From contig JAAFKL010000048.1 of assembly GCA_021399405.1 (NCBI GenBank), positions 1-25,923 on the forward strand: DNA of 25,923 nt, read 5' to 3'. The notes below the pieces were generated by a model. It searched no databases. It saw only the letters and a list, made by a program, of their open reading frames with translations, and was not told where the DNA came from. A program made the position numbers and the translations under genes. Below are positions 16,624 to 24,451 of this stretch, in pieces (the first letter of the stretch is position 1; each line of letters begins with the position of its first letter). This DNA is from Candidatus Heimdallarchaeota archaeon. GTDB lineage: Archaea > Asgardarchaeota > Heimdallarchaeia > Heimdallarchaeales > Kariarchaeaceae.

Positions 16624-17997
16624 ATGGGCGAAAGCAAAGACGATAAGATAATTATGGTGGGAGCTGGTTTAGCTGGATCGCTAATGGCAACATATCTATG
16701 TCAACAGGGTTATCAAGTCGAATTATATGAAATGAGATCAGACATGAGAACAGAAAAAGCTGCCTCTGCAGGTAAATCCATAAACTTGGCTCTCTCACCA
16801 CGTGGAATTCGCGCATTAGAAGAGATTGGGGTATTCGATGATATTATGCAAATCGCAATACCGATGAAAGGAAGAATGATTCATGATACTGATGGAAATC
16901 TAACCTTTCAACCCTATGGAAAAGATGAGCATGAGGTAATCAATTCAGTCTCCCGTGGGGAATTAAATAAGAAATTAATGGATTATGCAGAAGCCACCGG
17001 AAATTGCAAGATCTATTTTAATCATCCTTGTGTAGGATTTGACCCAGTTTCTGGTGAATCTATTATCAAAAATAATGATACGAATGAAGAAATCAGAATT
17101 AAAGGTCAAACAACTATTGCTAGTGATGGGGCTGGTTCTGCTGTACGATATGTTATGCAGCGATTGGGTCGGTTTAACTATCAACAACATTTTCTAGAAC
17201 ACGGATATAAAGAGCTGGAAATTCCAGCAGATGAGAATGGGAATCACGTTATTGAGAAAAATGCTTTACATATCTGGCCTCGAGGTACTTTTATGATGAT
17301 TGCTTTGCCAAATCCAGATGGATCATTTACTGTTACCCTATTTCACCCTTTTGAGGGTCCACAAGGTCTAGATGCATTAAATACAAAAGAAAAAATCAAT
17401 GAATTTTTTAATGAATATTTTCCAGATGCCGTACCATTGATGCCGACTTTGGTTGATGATTTCTTTAGAAATCCAAACGGGTTGCTTGGGACAATCAGAT
17501 GTGACCCTTGGTATATTGAAGAGAAGGCATTATTAATAGGAGACGCGAGTCATGCCATTGTGCCATTCTATGGACAAGGGATGAATGCAGCTTTTGAAGA
17601 TTGTAGGGTATTAAACGATCTAATCAAAGAATATGGGAATGATTGGCAACACATTTACCCAAAATTCAATAAATTAAGAAAGGAGAATGTAGAAGCCATA
17701 GCTGATTTAGCTCTAGATAATTTCATTGAAATGAGAGATCGTATTGCTGATGAAAAGTTCCTACTGATTAAAAAAGCAGAAATGACATTGTATGAGAGAT
17801 ACCCCGACGAGATTGTTTCAAAATACTCGATGGTCACTTTCTCTCATATTCCATATTCAGAAGCAAAAATCAAAGGAGAAATCCTTGTTTCAACGGTTAC
17901 CAAATATTGTGAAAATATCTCATCAATTGAAGAATTCAATTTTGAAGCTGCAAAAAATGAAGTGTTATCAAAATACAGAGAATTAAATAATCACTAG
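16624..17997 (+). CDS. kmo: Kynurenine 3-monooxygenase
   Basis: An FAD-dependent aromatic hydroxylase of about 457 residues. The FAD-binding GxGxxG is at residues 13-18 (VGAGLAGSLMA), the kynurenine-monooxygenase-specific KAASAGKSINLALSPRGIRA follows, and the second FAD motif GDASHAIVPFYGQGMNAAFE (D307) is present in full. It uses NADPH and O2 to make 3-hydroxykynurenine. No membrane anchor is obvious at the C-terminus, as in bacterial rather than mitochondrial forms. I chose ATG 16624: it puts the FAD motif at the usual distance from the N-terminus and lies eight bases after the kynU stop, whereas the longer frame from 16513 would overlap kynU by about 100 bases. Likely one transcript with kynU. 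Confidence 0.95.
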   Translation: MGESKDDKIIMVGAGLAGSLMATYLCQQGYQVELYEMRSDMRTEKAASAGKSINLALSPRGIRALEEIGVFDDIMQIAIPMKGRMIHDTDGNLTFQPYGKDEHEVINSVSRGELNKKLMDYAEATGNCKIYFNHPCVGFDPVSGESIIKNNDTNEEIRIKGQTTIASDGAGSAVRYVMQRLGRFNYQQHFLEHGYKELEIPADENGNHVIEKNALHIWPRGTFMMIALPNPDGSFTVTLFHPFEGPQGLDALNTKEKINEFFNEYFPDAVPLMPTLVDDFFRNPNGLLGTIRCDPWYIEEKALLIGDASHAIVPFYGQGMNAAFEDCRVLNDLIKEYGNDWQHIYPKFNKLRKENVEAIADLALDNFIEMRDRIADEKFLLIKKAEMTLYERYPDEIVSKYSMVTFSHIPYSEAKIKGEILVSTVTKYCENISSIEEFNFEAAKNEVLSKYRELNNH

Positions 17998-18014
17998 AAT
18001 TTAAGGAACTATAC

Positions 18015-18032
18015 TATAATTCTAGAATTATA
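18015..18032. promoter_or_regulatory. 18-base perfect palindrome, candidate operator before amnD
   Basis: TATAATTCTAGAATTATA is its own reverse complement (9+9). It lies between kmo and the deaminase gene and overlaps a TATA-like stretch (18028-18036) placed about 29 bases before ATG 18062, so a dimeric regulator bound here would mask the promoter. AT-rich palindromes occur by chance; the placement is what makes it credible. Confidence 0.45.
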
Positions 18033-18061
18033 CATTTAATGTTAATATCACATTTGAAAAT

Positions 18062-18484
18062 ATGTTGAATGGTGAAGAAAAAAGTAGTAACAGAGCACCA
18101 CCTGCTGTTGGAGCCTATCCACATGCTAGAAAGGTGGGTAATATATTATATCTATCTGGTGTAGGTCCACGACAGTTAGGACAATCAAGTATTCCTGGTG
18201 TTGAATTGGACGAAAATAATAATATTATAAATTATGATATTGAGAAGCAATGTCGATCAGTATTTGATAATGTACAAATGATCGTTGAAGATTGTGGATC
18301 TAGTTGGGATAGAATATTTGATGTAACTGTTTTCTTAACAAATATGAAAGAAGATTTTAAAATTTATAATGAAATATATGCCGAGTATTTTGGGAAAATT
18401 CGCCCTTGTAGGACAACTGTCGAAATTAATGCCCTTCCCACTCCCATAGCCATAGAGTTGAAAGTCGTCGCATTAACTGATTAG
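18062..18484 (+). CDS. amnD: 2-aminomuconate deaminase (RidA/YjgF family)
   Basis: A 140-residue RidA-fold protein. Rather than generic RidA, it resembles the bacterial 2-aminomuconate deaminases: APPAVGAYPHARKVGNILYL followed by SGVGPR, an EKQCRSVFDNVQMIVEDCG helix, DVTVFLTNMKEDFKIYNEIY, and the active-site region RPCRTTVEINALP with the conserved Arg. The enzyme turns 2-aminomuconate into 4-oxalocrotonate plus ammonia, the step after the aldehyde dehydrogenase encoded nearby. Generic imine deaminase activity on PLP-derived enamines is the alternative, but the gene neighbourhood favours aminomuconate. Its last bases overlap the convergent SDR gene by four. A TATA-like element and a palindrome precede it. 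Confidence 0.85.
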   Translation: MLNGEEKSSNRAPPAVGAYPHARKVGNILYLSGVGPRQLGQSSIPGVELDENNNIINYDIEKQCRSVFDNVQMIVEDCGSSWDRIFDVTVFLTNMKEDFKIYNEIYAEYFGKIRPCRTTVEINALPTPIAIELKVVALTD

Positions 18485-19395
18485 CTTTTGTTGTCGGACC
18501 AATCTTTGATATGATGATCTAACATTTCAACTAATTTATCTCTAGAGTAATTATGTACAGGGTTGTCATTTTCTTCAACTATTTTTCTAAAAAGACGATT
18601 TAGTACTCTTTCACCCTCCCATTTTGTTCCAACTAGATACCTTTGACGCGGAGTTTCACTAAAAAGTGCATCAACCACTGCCTCAGAAACAATTGATGGA
18701 TCAGATATTTTTCTATTTTCCTCCTCCTCCTCTATATTTTCATCAACAGGGGGAGGGTTTGTAAGGGATTGTATCACTGAATTTGCTTCATCAGTGAATG
18801 GATCGTTCGCTCGCTTAAATCTAGAAATCATTTCCTCCATTGAGTTCTCCCCAATTTTTGAAACAATTCCCCCAGGTTGAACTACACTTACTTTCATACC
18901 GTATGGTTGCAATTCGTCATCTAACGAATCTGTATAAGCTTCTAATGCATGTTTAGTCATAGTGTACGGTCCAAAGTATTTCTTTGTAATCATACCTCCC
19001 TGTGATCCAATATTAACCACTCTACCACCCTCTTTGAGCAATAAAGGAAGCATAATATTAGCGAGATTCACAGGTCCATATACATTGATTGCAAAAATGT
19101 CATGTAATTCCTCAGAAGTCCAAGTGGAATACAAACCCAGACCACCTACACCTGCATTATTGACCAAACCATACAATCCGTGACCATCTTTGATAATTTC
19201 TTCTTTAGCTTGTTGCATAGTTTCATAATCCCGAACATCAAGTTTGATAGGTTTAACATTATTAATTAAATTTAAACTATGATAGTCTGATTCTTTTCGA
19301 TAGGTCGCATAGACAATATGGCCCAAATCTGCTAAAGTTTTAGTAATGTCCAATCCAATACCTGAACTTGCTCCAGTTACCAAAATCGCTTTCAT
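18481..19395 (-). CDS. Classical short-chain dehydrogenase/reductase
   Basis: A 304-residue SDR with all classical residues: the Rossmann TGASSGIG (7-14), NNAG, a catalytic Ser in NIGSQGG and the Tyr/Lys pair in YTMTK (Y144, K148). The length, the PGG after the catalytic helix and the C-terminal substrate lid resemble the 'classical, retinol-dehydrogenase-like' group, so the substrate is probably a hydrophobic alcohol or carbonyl; it cannot be read from sequence. An acidic insertion (ENIEEEEENRK) is encoded by a CTC/TCC simple repeat near 18720. Set on the opposite strand inside the kynurenine region, divergent from the aldehyde dehydrogenase with 110 bases between, so it may be unrelated to the pathway. 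Confidence 0.88.
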   Translation of the reverse strand: MKAILVTGASSGIGLDITKTLADLGHIVYATYRKESDYHSLNLINNVKPIKLDVRDYETMQQAKEEIIKDGHGLYGLVNNAGVGGLGLYSTWTSEELHDIFAINVYGPVNLANIMLPLLLKEGGRVVNIGSQGGMITKKYFGPYTMTKHALEAYTDSLDDELQPYGMKVSVVQPGGIVSKIGENSMEEMISRFKRANDPFTDEANSVIQSLTNPPPVDENIEEEEENRKISDPSIVSEAVVDALFSETPRQRYLVGTKWEGERVLNRLFRKIVEENDNPVHNYSRDKLVEMLDHHIKDWSDNKS

Positions 19396-19505
19396 AACTG
19401 GATAAAGATCAAGATTAAGATAAGGATTTACAATGGGGTTATTTATTAAATTTACAATACAAGGATAGCAACATTCAATTTAAGTCTCTCAGTAGTTGAT
19501 TTGTA

Positions 19506-20951
19506 ATGGAGAAATTAGCAAATTATATAGGAGGGAAGAATATCCCACCTGTTGATAATAACTATATTGATAATATCAATCCTTCTACTGGTAAAGTCTA
19601 TTCTCTTATTCCTGATTCTGGTGAAAAAGATGTATTCAACGCAATTCAAGCGGCAGAGGAAGCTTTTCCCACATGGTCCTTAACATCAATTTCAAAGCGT
19701 TCAGCAATTCTCTTGCGAATTGCGCGACTTATCGAAGAAAATCTTGATGAATTTGCTCAAGCTGAATCGAAAGACAATGGTAAACCTGTTAATTTGGCGA
19801 AATCAGTCGATATACCAAGGGCTGCCGCAAATTTTCATTTTTACGGTACTGCCATTCTCCACACTTCAACACATTCATATGTAAATGAAGACGTATCATT
19901 AAATTACACACTTAGACAACCTATTGGATTAGTTGGTTGTATATCTCCTTGGAACCTTCCGCTCTACCTATTCACATGGAAAATTGCACCAGCTTTAGCA
20001 TCTGGTAATTGTGTTGTTGCAAAACCATCAGAAATTACCCCAATGACTGCATATATGCTCTCGAAATTGTGTATCCAAGCTGGATTGCCTCCAGGAGTTC
20101 TAAATATCGTTCATGGATACGGTCCATCAGTTGGAGAAAATATAATAAAACATCCAAAAATAAAAGCGATATCATTCACAGGAGGTACTGTTACTGGTGC
20201 AAAAATTGCATCAATTGCTGGACCAATGTTTAAGAAACTCTCGTTAGAATTAGGAGGTAAAAATCCCAATATAATATTCGCAGATTGTGATTTTGACAAA
20301 ATGATTGAAACCACTATAAAGTCCTCATTTAGAAACCAAGGTGAAATATGTCTTTGTGGTTCACGAATATTCATTGAAAGACCTATCTATGAGAAATTTA
20401 AGAGCGAATTCATAAAGAGAACTAATGAATTAATTGTAGGTGATCCAAATAATGATACTTCAGATCTTGGGGCAATTGTATCGAAGGACCATTTTGATAA
20501 AATTAAGTCATACATTCAATTAGCACAAGAAGAAGGTGGGACAATACTCAGCGGAGGTAATACTGTCAAGCTTGAAGGGGATTTGAGTGATGGATATTAT
20601 TTGAGACCTACAATCATTGAAGGACTAGATCATCTTTGTAGAACAAATCAAGAGGAGATTTTTGGACCGGTTGTAACAATAATGCCATTTGATACTGAAT
20701 CAGAAGTATTGGATTATGCAAATAGTACTCAATATGGACTTTCTGCAACAATTTGGACTTCAGATCTAAATAGGGCTCATCGCGTTGCATCGTTAGTTCA
20801 ATCAGGGATAATTTGGGTTAATTGCTGGATGGTACGAGATTTAAGAACATTATTTGGTGGTATGAAAAATTCAGGCGTGGGACGTGAAGGTGGCTTTGAA
20901 GCTCTCGATTTCTTCACAGAGCCAAAAAATATAACAATTCAATTAAAATAA
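19506..20951 (+). CDS. amnC: 2-aminomuconate-6-semialdehyde dehydrogenase (ALDH8A1-like)
   Basis: A 481-residue NAD-dependent aldehyde dehydrogenase of full length. The general base Glu is in LELGGK (E248) and the catalytic Cys in NQGEICLCGSR (C282). The sequence follows eukaryotic ALDH8A1 closely through long stretches: NPSTGKVYSLIPDSGEKDV, ISPWNLPLYLFTWKIAPALA, SLELGGKNPNIIF, the whole GEICLC region, and FGGMKNSGVGREGGFEALDF followed by FTE. ALDH8A1 and bacterial AmnC oxidise 2-aminomuconate semialdehyde to 2-aminomuconate, the step directly after ACMS decarboxylase, whose gene lies at 23402. Other betaine/aldehyde dehydrogenases are less likely because of context. A weak TATA-like stretch lies near 19473-19484. 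Confidence 0.92.
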   Translation: MEKLANYIGGKNIPPVDNNYIDNINPSTGKVYSLIPDSGEKDVFNAIQAAEEAFPTWSLTSISKRSAILLRIARLIEENLDEFAQAESKDNGKPVNLAKSVDIPRAAANFHFYGTAILHTSTHSYVNEDVSLNYTLRQPIGLVGCISPWNLPLYLFTWKIAPALASGNCVVAKPSEITPMTAYMLSKLCIQAGLPPGVLNIVHGYGPSVGENIIKHPKIKAISFTGGTVTGAKIASIAGPMFKKLSLELGGKNPNIIFADCDFDKMIETTIKSSFRNQGEICLCGSRIFIERPIYEKFKSEFIKRTNELIVGDPNNDTSDLGAIVSKDHFDKIKSYIQLAQEEGGTILSGGNTVKLEGDLSDGYYLRPTIIEGLDHLCRTNQEEIFGPVVTIMPFDTESEVLDYANSTQYGLSATIWTSDLNRAHRVASLVQSGIIWVNCWMVRDLRTLFGGMKNSGVGREGGFEALDFFTEPKNITIQLK

Positions 20952-20954
20952 TAT

Positions 20955-21749
20955 TTACAAACTTTTAATTCTGCCACCATCCACTGGCAGATTTACACCA
21001 TTAATATATGAAGCTGCAGGTGAAGCAAGGAACGCTGTAGCATAACCTAATTCCGCAGCTTCTGCAAATCTTCGCGCAGGGATTGTTTCTAACAATTCAT
21101 TTTCGATCGTTTCTACGGAAACGTTTTGTTTCTCAGCACGGGTATTGACTATTGATACCAAACGCTGAGTTTTCGTCATTCCGGGAAGAACATTATTTAC
21201 AGTAATCCCATATTGTCCAAGTTCATTTGCGAGTGTTTTTGCCCAATTTGCAACTGCACCTCTTATTGTATTAGAAACCCCAAGATTTGGAATGGGTTGC
21301 TTAACCGAAGTTGAAATTATATTTATTACTCGTCCATATTTCTCTTTCTTCATCCCTGGAAGTACTAATTTAAGCAACATTTGGTTACAAATCAAGTGAT
21401 TTCGAAATGCATCATAAAATTCCTGAATTCCGGCCTCATTTGCAGGTCCACCTGGAGGGCCACCTGTATTATTTATCAAAATATGAACTGGCTTATTGTT
21501 GTTAATAAGATCAGAAACGGCTTCTTCAAGAGTAGCGGGAATACTATAATCCGCAATAAGATAAGAATTATTTAGCTTATTTAATTGATTAAGCTCCTTC
21601 ACAACAGATTTTAATTTTTCTTCATTCCGTGAGATTACTATAACTTCAGCACCCAGTTTTGCAAGTTCAATGGCTACAGCTTTACCGATTCCTTCAGAAC
21701 TCCCACCAACTAGTGCTCGTTTTCCAACAAGAGAGAGGGTAGATATCAT
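20955..21749 (-). CDS. Atypical short-chain dehydrogenase lacking the Tyr/Lys pair
   Basis: A 264-residue Rossmann protein: GGSSEGIG (15-22), NNTGGPPGG (93-101), S148 in the catalytic Ser position, and a C-terminal SPAASYINGVNLPVDGGRIK typical of FabG-like proteins. Where YxxxK is expected it reads SNTIR (S159 to R163). This 'PNLxxSNxxR' form is shared by a known FabG-like subgroup, so it is a family trait and not damage, but the chemistry of that group is unclear. It runs opposite to the aldehyde dehydrogenase and ends three bases after it, and is divergent from the nitroreductase. It could serve the aminomuconate branch; that is only suggested by position. Confidence 0.85.
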   Translation of the reverse strand: MISTLSLVGKRALVGGSSEGIGKAVAIELAKLGAEVIVISRNEEKLKSVVKELNQLNKLNNSYLIADYSIPATLEEAVSDLINNNKPVHILINNTGGPPGGPANEAGIQEFYDAFRNHLICNQMLLKLVLPGMKKEKYGRVINIISTSVKQPIPNLGVSNTIRGAVANWAKTLANELGQYGITVNNVLPGMTKTQRLVSIVNTRAEKQNVSVETIENELLETIPARRFAEAAELGYATAFLASPAASYINGVNLPVDGGRIKSL

Positions 21750-21803
21750 AAATTTTCATCAATAAAGTGCGTTAAAGTCTTTTTCTTATCTTGAACTAAT
21801 TAT

Positions 21804-21846
21804 CGGGTAAATATTTAATTTATTCCTCAAGGCTATCTTGTACCCG
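21804..21846. repeat. Spaced inverted repeat CGGGTA...TACCCG
   Basis: CGGGTA (21804-21809) and TACCCG (21841-21846), 31 bases apart, sit in the divergent promoter region between the SDR and the nitroreductase; both are followed by TAAATAT-like sequence. Too short to be sure it is more than chance. Confidence 0.25.
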
Positions 21847-21870
21847 TAAATATGTGAATTAACAGCTAGA

Positions 21871-21881
21871 TCATAATATAT
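21871..21881 (+). promoter_or_regulatory. Candidate TATA box for the nitroreductase gene
   Basis: A TCATAATATAT-type stretch is centred about 31 bases before GTG 21907, so the transcript would be leaderless or nearly so. Confidence 0.35.
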
Positions 21882-21906
21882 TGATTTAAATCGTGTCGCA
21901 CTGTCG

Positions 21907-22686
21907 GTGATTATGGCTAACAATGGCAATCCTGTCATCGATAGAATTTTTCAACATCGAAGCGTGAGATTATTTGATAAAGAATTTGAAATCCCAAGGG
22001 AACACATAGAATTAATTATCAAAGCAGGGCAACAGGCTTCAACCTCATGTTCAGGTCAAATGTACACCGTAATTGAAATCCCAAAAGAAAACCGAGAAAA
22101 AATAGGTCCATTATGTGGAGATCAGCAATTCGTAAAAGATGCCTCGTTTTTCTGCATCATTTGTGTCGATCTCTATCGACTTCATAGATTGGTAGAATTA
22201 TCAGGCGCTGAAAACCCTAATTGGCCCTTAGCAGGTCTTGAAATTGGTATTTATGATGCTGGTCTTTTGGGACAGAATATGGTATTAGCAGCTCAATCCT
22301 TGGGATATGAAATTTGTTTTTGTGGTTCTTGTGCAGATCAACCTATGAAAATTATAGATGAACTCGAACTACCGGAATACGTTATTCCATTAACTGGTCT
22401 TGCAATAGGAAAAGGACTGGAAGATCCTCCAGTACGACCAAGGATTCAAAGCTCATTGATTCATCATATTGGTAAATATAAGAAATATACCGACGAAGAA
22501 TTACAAATTGCAATTGACCATATGTCTACTAAATTGACTGAAGAAGGATATTATCAAAAATACAATAACCGAGACAACTACACTTGGTCTGAGCATCTAC
22601 AAAATAAATTCGGTGGTAAATGGCTAAATATTGTTGAGAAACGAAGAGAAGAGGCTTTACGTAAGCAAAAATTTCTCTCCACATAA
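21907..22686 (+). CDS. Nitroreductase-family FMN oxidoreductase (NfsA/NfrA-like)
   Basis: A 259-residue protein with the nitroreductase fold: FQHRSVRLFDKEFEIPREHI and AGQQASTSCSGQMYTVIEI (FMN phosphate and flavin contacts: HRSxR and the AS-x-S-x-x-Q region), a central GIYDAGLLGQNMVLAAQSLG helix, the G-L/AIGKG segment and an extended C-terminal arm (180-259) seen in the NfsA/NfrA type. These enzymes use NAD(P)H to reduce flavins, quinones, nitro groups or activated C=C bonds. It sits directly before the dioxygenase and decarboxylase genes on the same strand, so an ene-reductase or flavin-supply role in the pathway is plausible but unproven. GTG 21907 suits the promoter spacing; ATG 21913, behind GGTGAT, is an equal alternative. 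Confidence 0.85.
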   Translation: MIMANNGNPVIDRIFQHRSVRLFDKEFEIPREHIELIIKAGQQASTSCSGQMYTVIEIPKENREKIGPLCGDQQFVKDASFFCIICVDLYRLHRLVELSGAENPNWPLAGLEIGIYDAGLLGQNMVLAAQSLGYEICFCGSCADQPMKIIDELELPEYVIPLTGLAIGKGLEDPPVRPRIQSSLIHHIGKYKKYTDEELQIAIDHMSTKLTEEGYYQKYNNRDNYTWSEHLQNKFGGKWLNIVEKRREEALRKQKFLST

Positions 22687-22777
22687 GTATTTAATACTAA
22701 TTTTGATTGTTTTTATTAAATTTGTTTGTCCATTCGATGGTGGTAATTTTCTTAATAGTTTATTTTAATGTAAGAAT

Positions 22778-23335
22778 ATGCCTGTTAATCCTGTATTTAA
22801 TATGAAAGCGTGGTTTGAAGAGAACGAAGATAAACTGAAACCACCTGTAGGAAACCAACTTGTCTACGAGGATAATGATTGGATAGTAATGGCCGTTGGT
22901 GGTCCCAATTCAAGAAAAGATTATCACTTTCATTATCGTGGTCCCGAATTCTTTTTCATGGTAAAGGGCGACATGATGTTAAAAATGAAGAGGGAAGATG
23001 ACAATGGAAATCTCACCGATGACGATGTGGTAATTAAAGAAGGTGAAATCTTTTTGATGCCTAGAGAAGTTATTCATTCACCCCAGAGGCCATCTGGTAG
23101 TTGGGGTTTAGTCTTGGAAGCTAAGGCATTGAGGGGAGAAAAAGATCATTTACGTTGGTATTGTGAAAATAATGAATGTGGAAACAAGCTTGCCGATTTT
23201 GAATTTGATTTGAATAATATTGTAACTGAACTCCCTCCTTTAATGAAGAAATTCTTTGATTCAAAGGAAATGAGGACTTGTGAAAAATGTGGCACTTATC
23301 TTACTGATGCAAAACCATTCGAGATGCCAGCATAA
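22778..23335 (+). CDS. nbaC: 3-hydroxyanthranilate 3,4-dioxygenase
   Basis: A 185-residue single-cupin enzyme of bacterial size and type. The Fe(II) site residues are visible: YHFHYRGPEFFF (H50 or H52 with E57) and IHSPQRP (H100). Between them is the family's KxGEIFLMP strand, and VTELPPLMKKFFDSKEMRTC near the end matches bacterial forms. A second, rubredoxin-like metal site is formed by C129, C134, C168 and C171; the first pair is spaced Cx4C rather than the usual Cx2C. With O2 the enzyme opens 3-hydroxyanthranilate to 2-amino-3-carboxymuconate semialdehyde, the substrate of the next gene. One residue is inserted in the H-to-E stretch relative to the bacterial form I recall. Same strand as the decarboxylase, 66 bases apart. 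Confidence 0.94.
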   Translation: MPVNPVFNMKAWFEENEDKLKPPVGNQLVYEDNDWIVMAVGGPNSRKDYHFHYRGPEFFFMVKGDMMLKMKREDDNGNLTDDDVVIKEGEIFLMPREVIHSPQRPSGSWGLVLEAKALRGEKDHLRWYCENNECGNKLADFEFDLNNIVTELPPLMKKFFDSKEMRTCEKCGTYLTDAKPFEMPA

Positions 23336-23401
23336 ATTTAATAATACAGAATCACGAGATTTGATATTTTGTTACCTGCATAAACAAAGATACAAAAATC
23401 C

Positions 23402-24451
23402 TTGAAAAAAATTAATTATGTGTCGGACCAATTAACCGTTGATATTCATACTCATATTCTACCAGAGAAAATTCCAAATTTCCATAAACAGTTTGGGTAT
23501 GGTGATTTTATAACTTTGGAACATCATAAGCCGAATTATGCAAATATGATCAAAGGTCAAAATTTTTTTAGAGAAATATATTGCAATAGCTGGTCCCCAC
23601 AAGTTAGGATTGAAGAATGTCAAAAGTCAGAAGTTCAAATCCAAGTATTATCTACTGTTCCTGTGATGTTTAGTTACTGGGCAAAACCAAAGGATGGTCT
23701 AATAGTTTCAAAATTTCTCAATGACGATATAGCAAAAACTGTTTTAGAGCATCCAGGTAAATTTTTGGGATTGGGAACTCTTCCCATGCAGGATCCCGAA
23801 TTAGCTGTAGAAGAATTAGATCGATGTATCAATGACCTCAATTTACAAGGAGTTGAAATTGGAAGTCATGTAAATCAATGGAATCTTAATGATGAAAATC
23901 TATTTCCCGTGTTTAAAAGAGCAGAAGAGCTTGGTGCCTCAATTTTTGTTCATCCATGGGACATGATGGGTTTTAATAATATGGAGAAATATTGGTTACC
24001 TTGGTTAGTAGGTATGCCTGCAGAAACCTCTTTAGCAATTTGTTCAATGATTTTTGGAGGTGTATTCGAAAGATTACCCAAATTAAAAGTTGCATTTGCT
24101 CATGGGGGGGGAAGTTTCCCACAGACAATAGGCAGAATCGAACATGGTTTCAATGTAAGACCTGATTTAGTTGCCGTGGATAATGATATTAATCCTAGAG
24201 AATATCTAGGCAAATTTTGGCTGGATTCCCTTGTACATGATCAAAAGGTTCTGAACTTCATAGTCGAATTAATTGGTGAGGATAAAATCTGTCTTGGAAC
24301 AGACTATCCATTTCCTTTAGGTGAATTGCAACCTGGAGAATTAATTTCTTCCTCTAATTTGAACAATGCTGTCAAAACAAAGTTATTAGGCGAAAATGCA
24401 TTTGATTGGCTTGGTGTGAAGAAAGAGCAATTTCTTCATTCCTCAAAATAG
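23402..24451 (+). CDS. acmsd: 2-amino-3-carboxymuconate-6-semialdehyde decarboxylase (ACMSD)
   Basis: A 349-residue amidohydrolase-fold decarboxylase of full length, close to animal and bacterial ACMSD throughout: the metal-binding HTH (H16, H18) in DIHTHILPEKIP, the specific STVPVMFSYWAKP and VHPWDM (H184) followed by YWLPWLVGMPAETSLAICSM, FAHGGGSFP (H234) and the metal Asp in LGTDYPFPLGE (D301). It removes CO2 from ACMS, sending carbon to 2-aminomuconate semialdehyde and away from spontaneous quinolinate formation. The start is TTG 23402; it puts the HTH motif about ten residues further in than in the short-form enzyme, and GTG 23420 is an alternative. Its 3' end overlaps the convergent thioesterase gene by 16 bases. 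It carries an unusual run of eight G (24104-24111) in the HGGG codons. Confidence 0.95.
   Translation: MKKINYVSDQLTVDIHTHILPEKIPNFHKQFGYGDFITLEHHKPNYANMIKGQNFFREIYCNSWSPQVRIEECQKSEVQIQVLSTVPVMFSYWAKPKDGLIVSKFLNDDIAKTVLEHPGKFLGLGTLPMQDPELAVEELDRCINDLNLQGVEIGSHVNQWNLNDENLFPVFKRAEELGASIFVHPWDMMGFNNMEKYWLPWLVGMPAETSLAICSMIFGGVFERLPKLKVAFAHGGGSFPQTIGRIEHGFNVRPDLVAVDNDINPREYLGKFWLDSLVHDQKVLNFIVELIGEDKICLGTDYPFPLGELQPGELISSSNLNNAVKTKLLGENAFDWLGVKKEQFLHSSK

Noticed and set aside
18717..18735. CTC/TCC simple repeat as a possible regulatory or phase-variable tract
   Set aside because: It is in frame and codes for the Glu-rich insertion of the SDR; trinucleotide periodicity means length change would not alter the frame.
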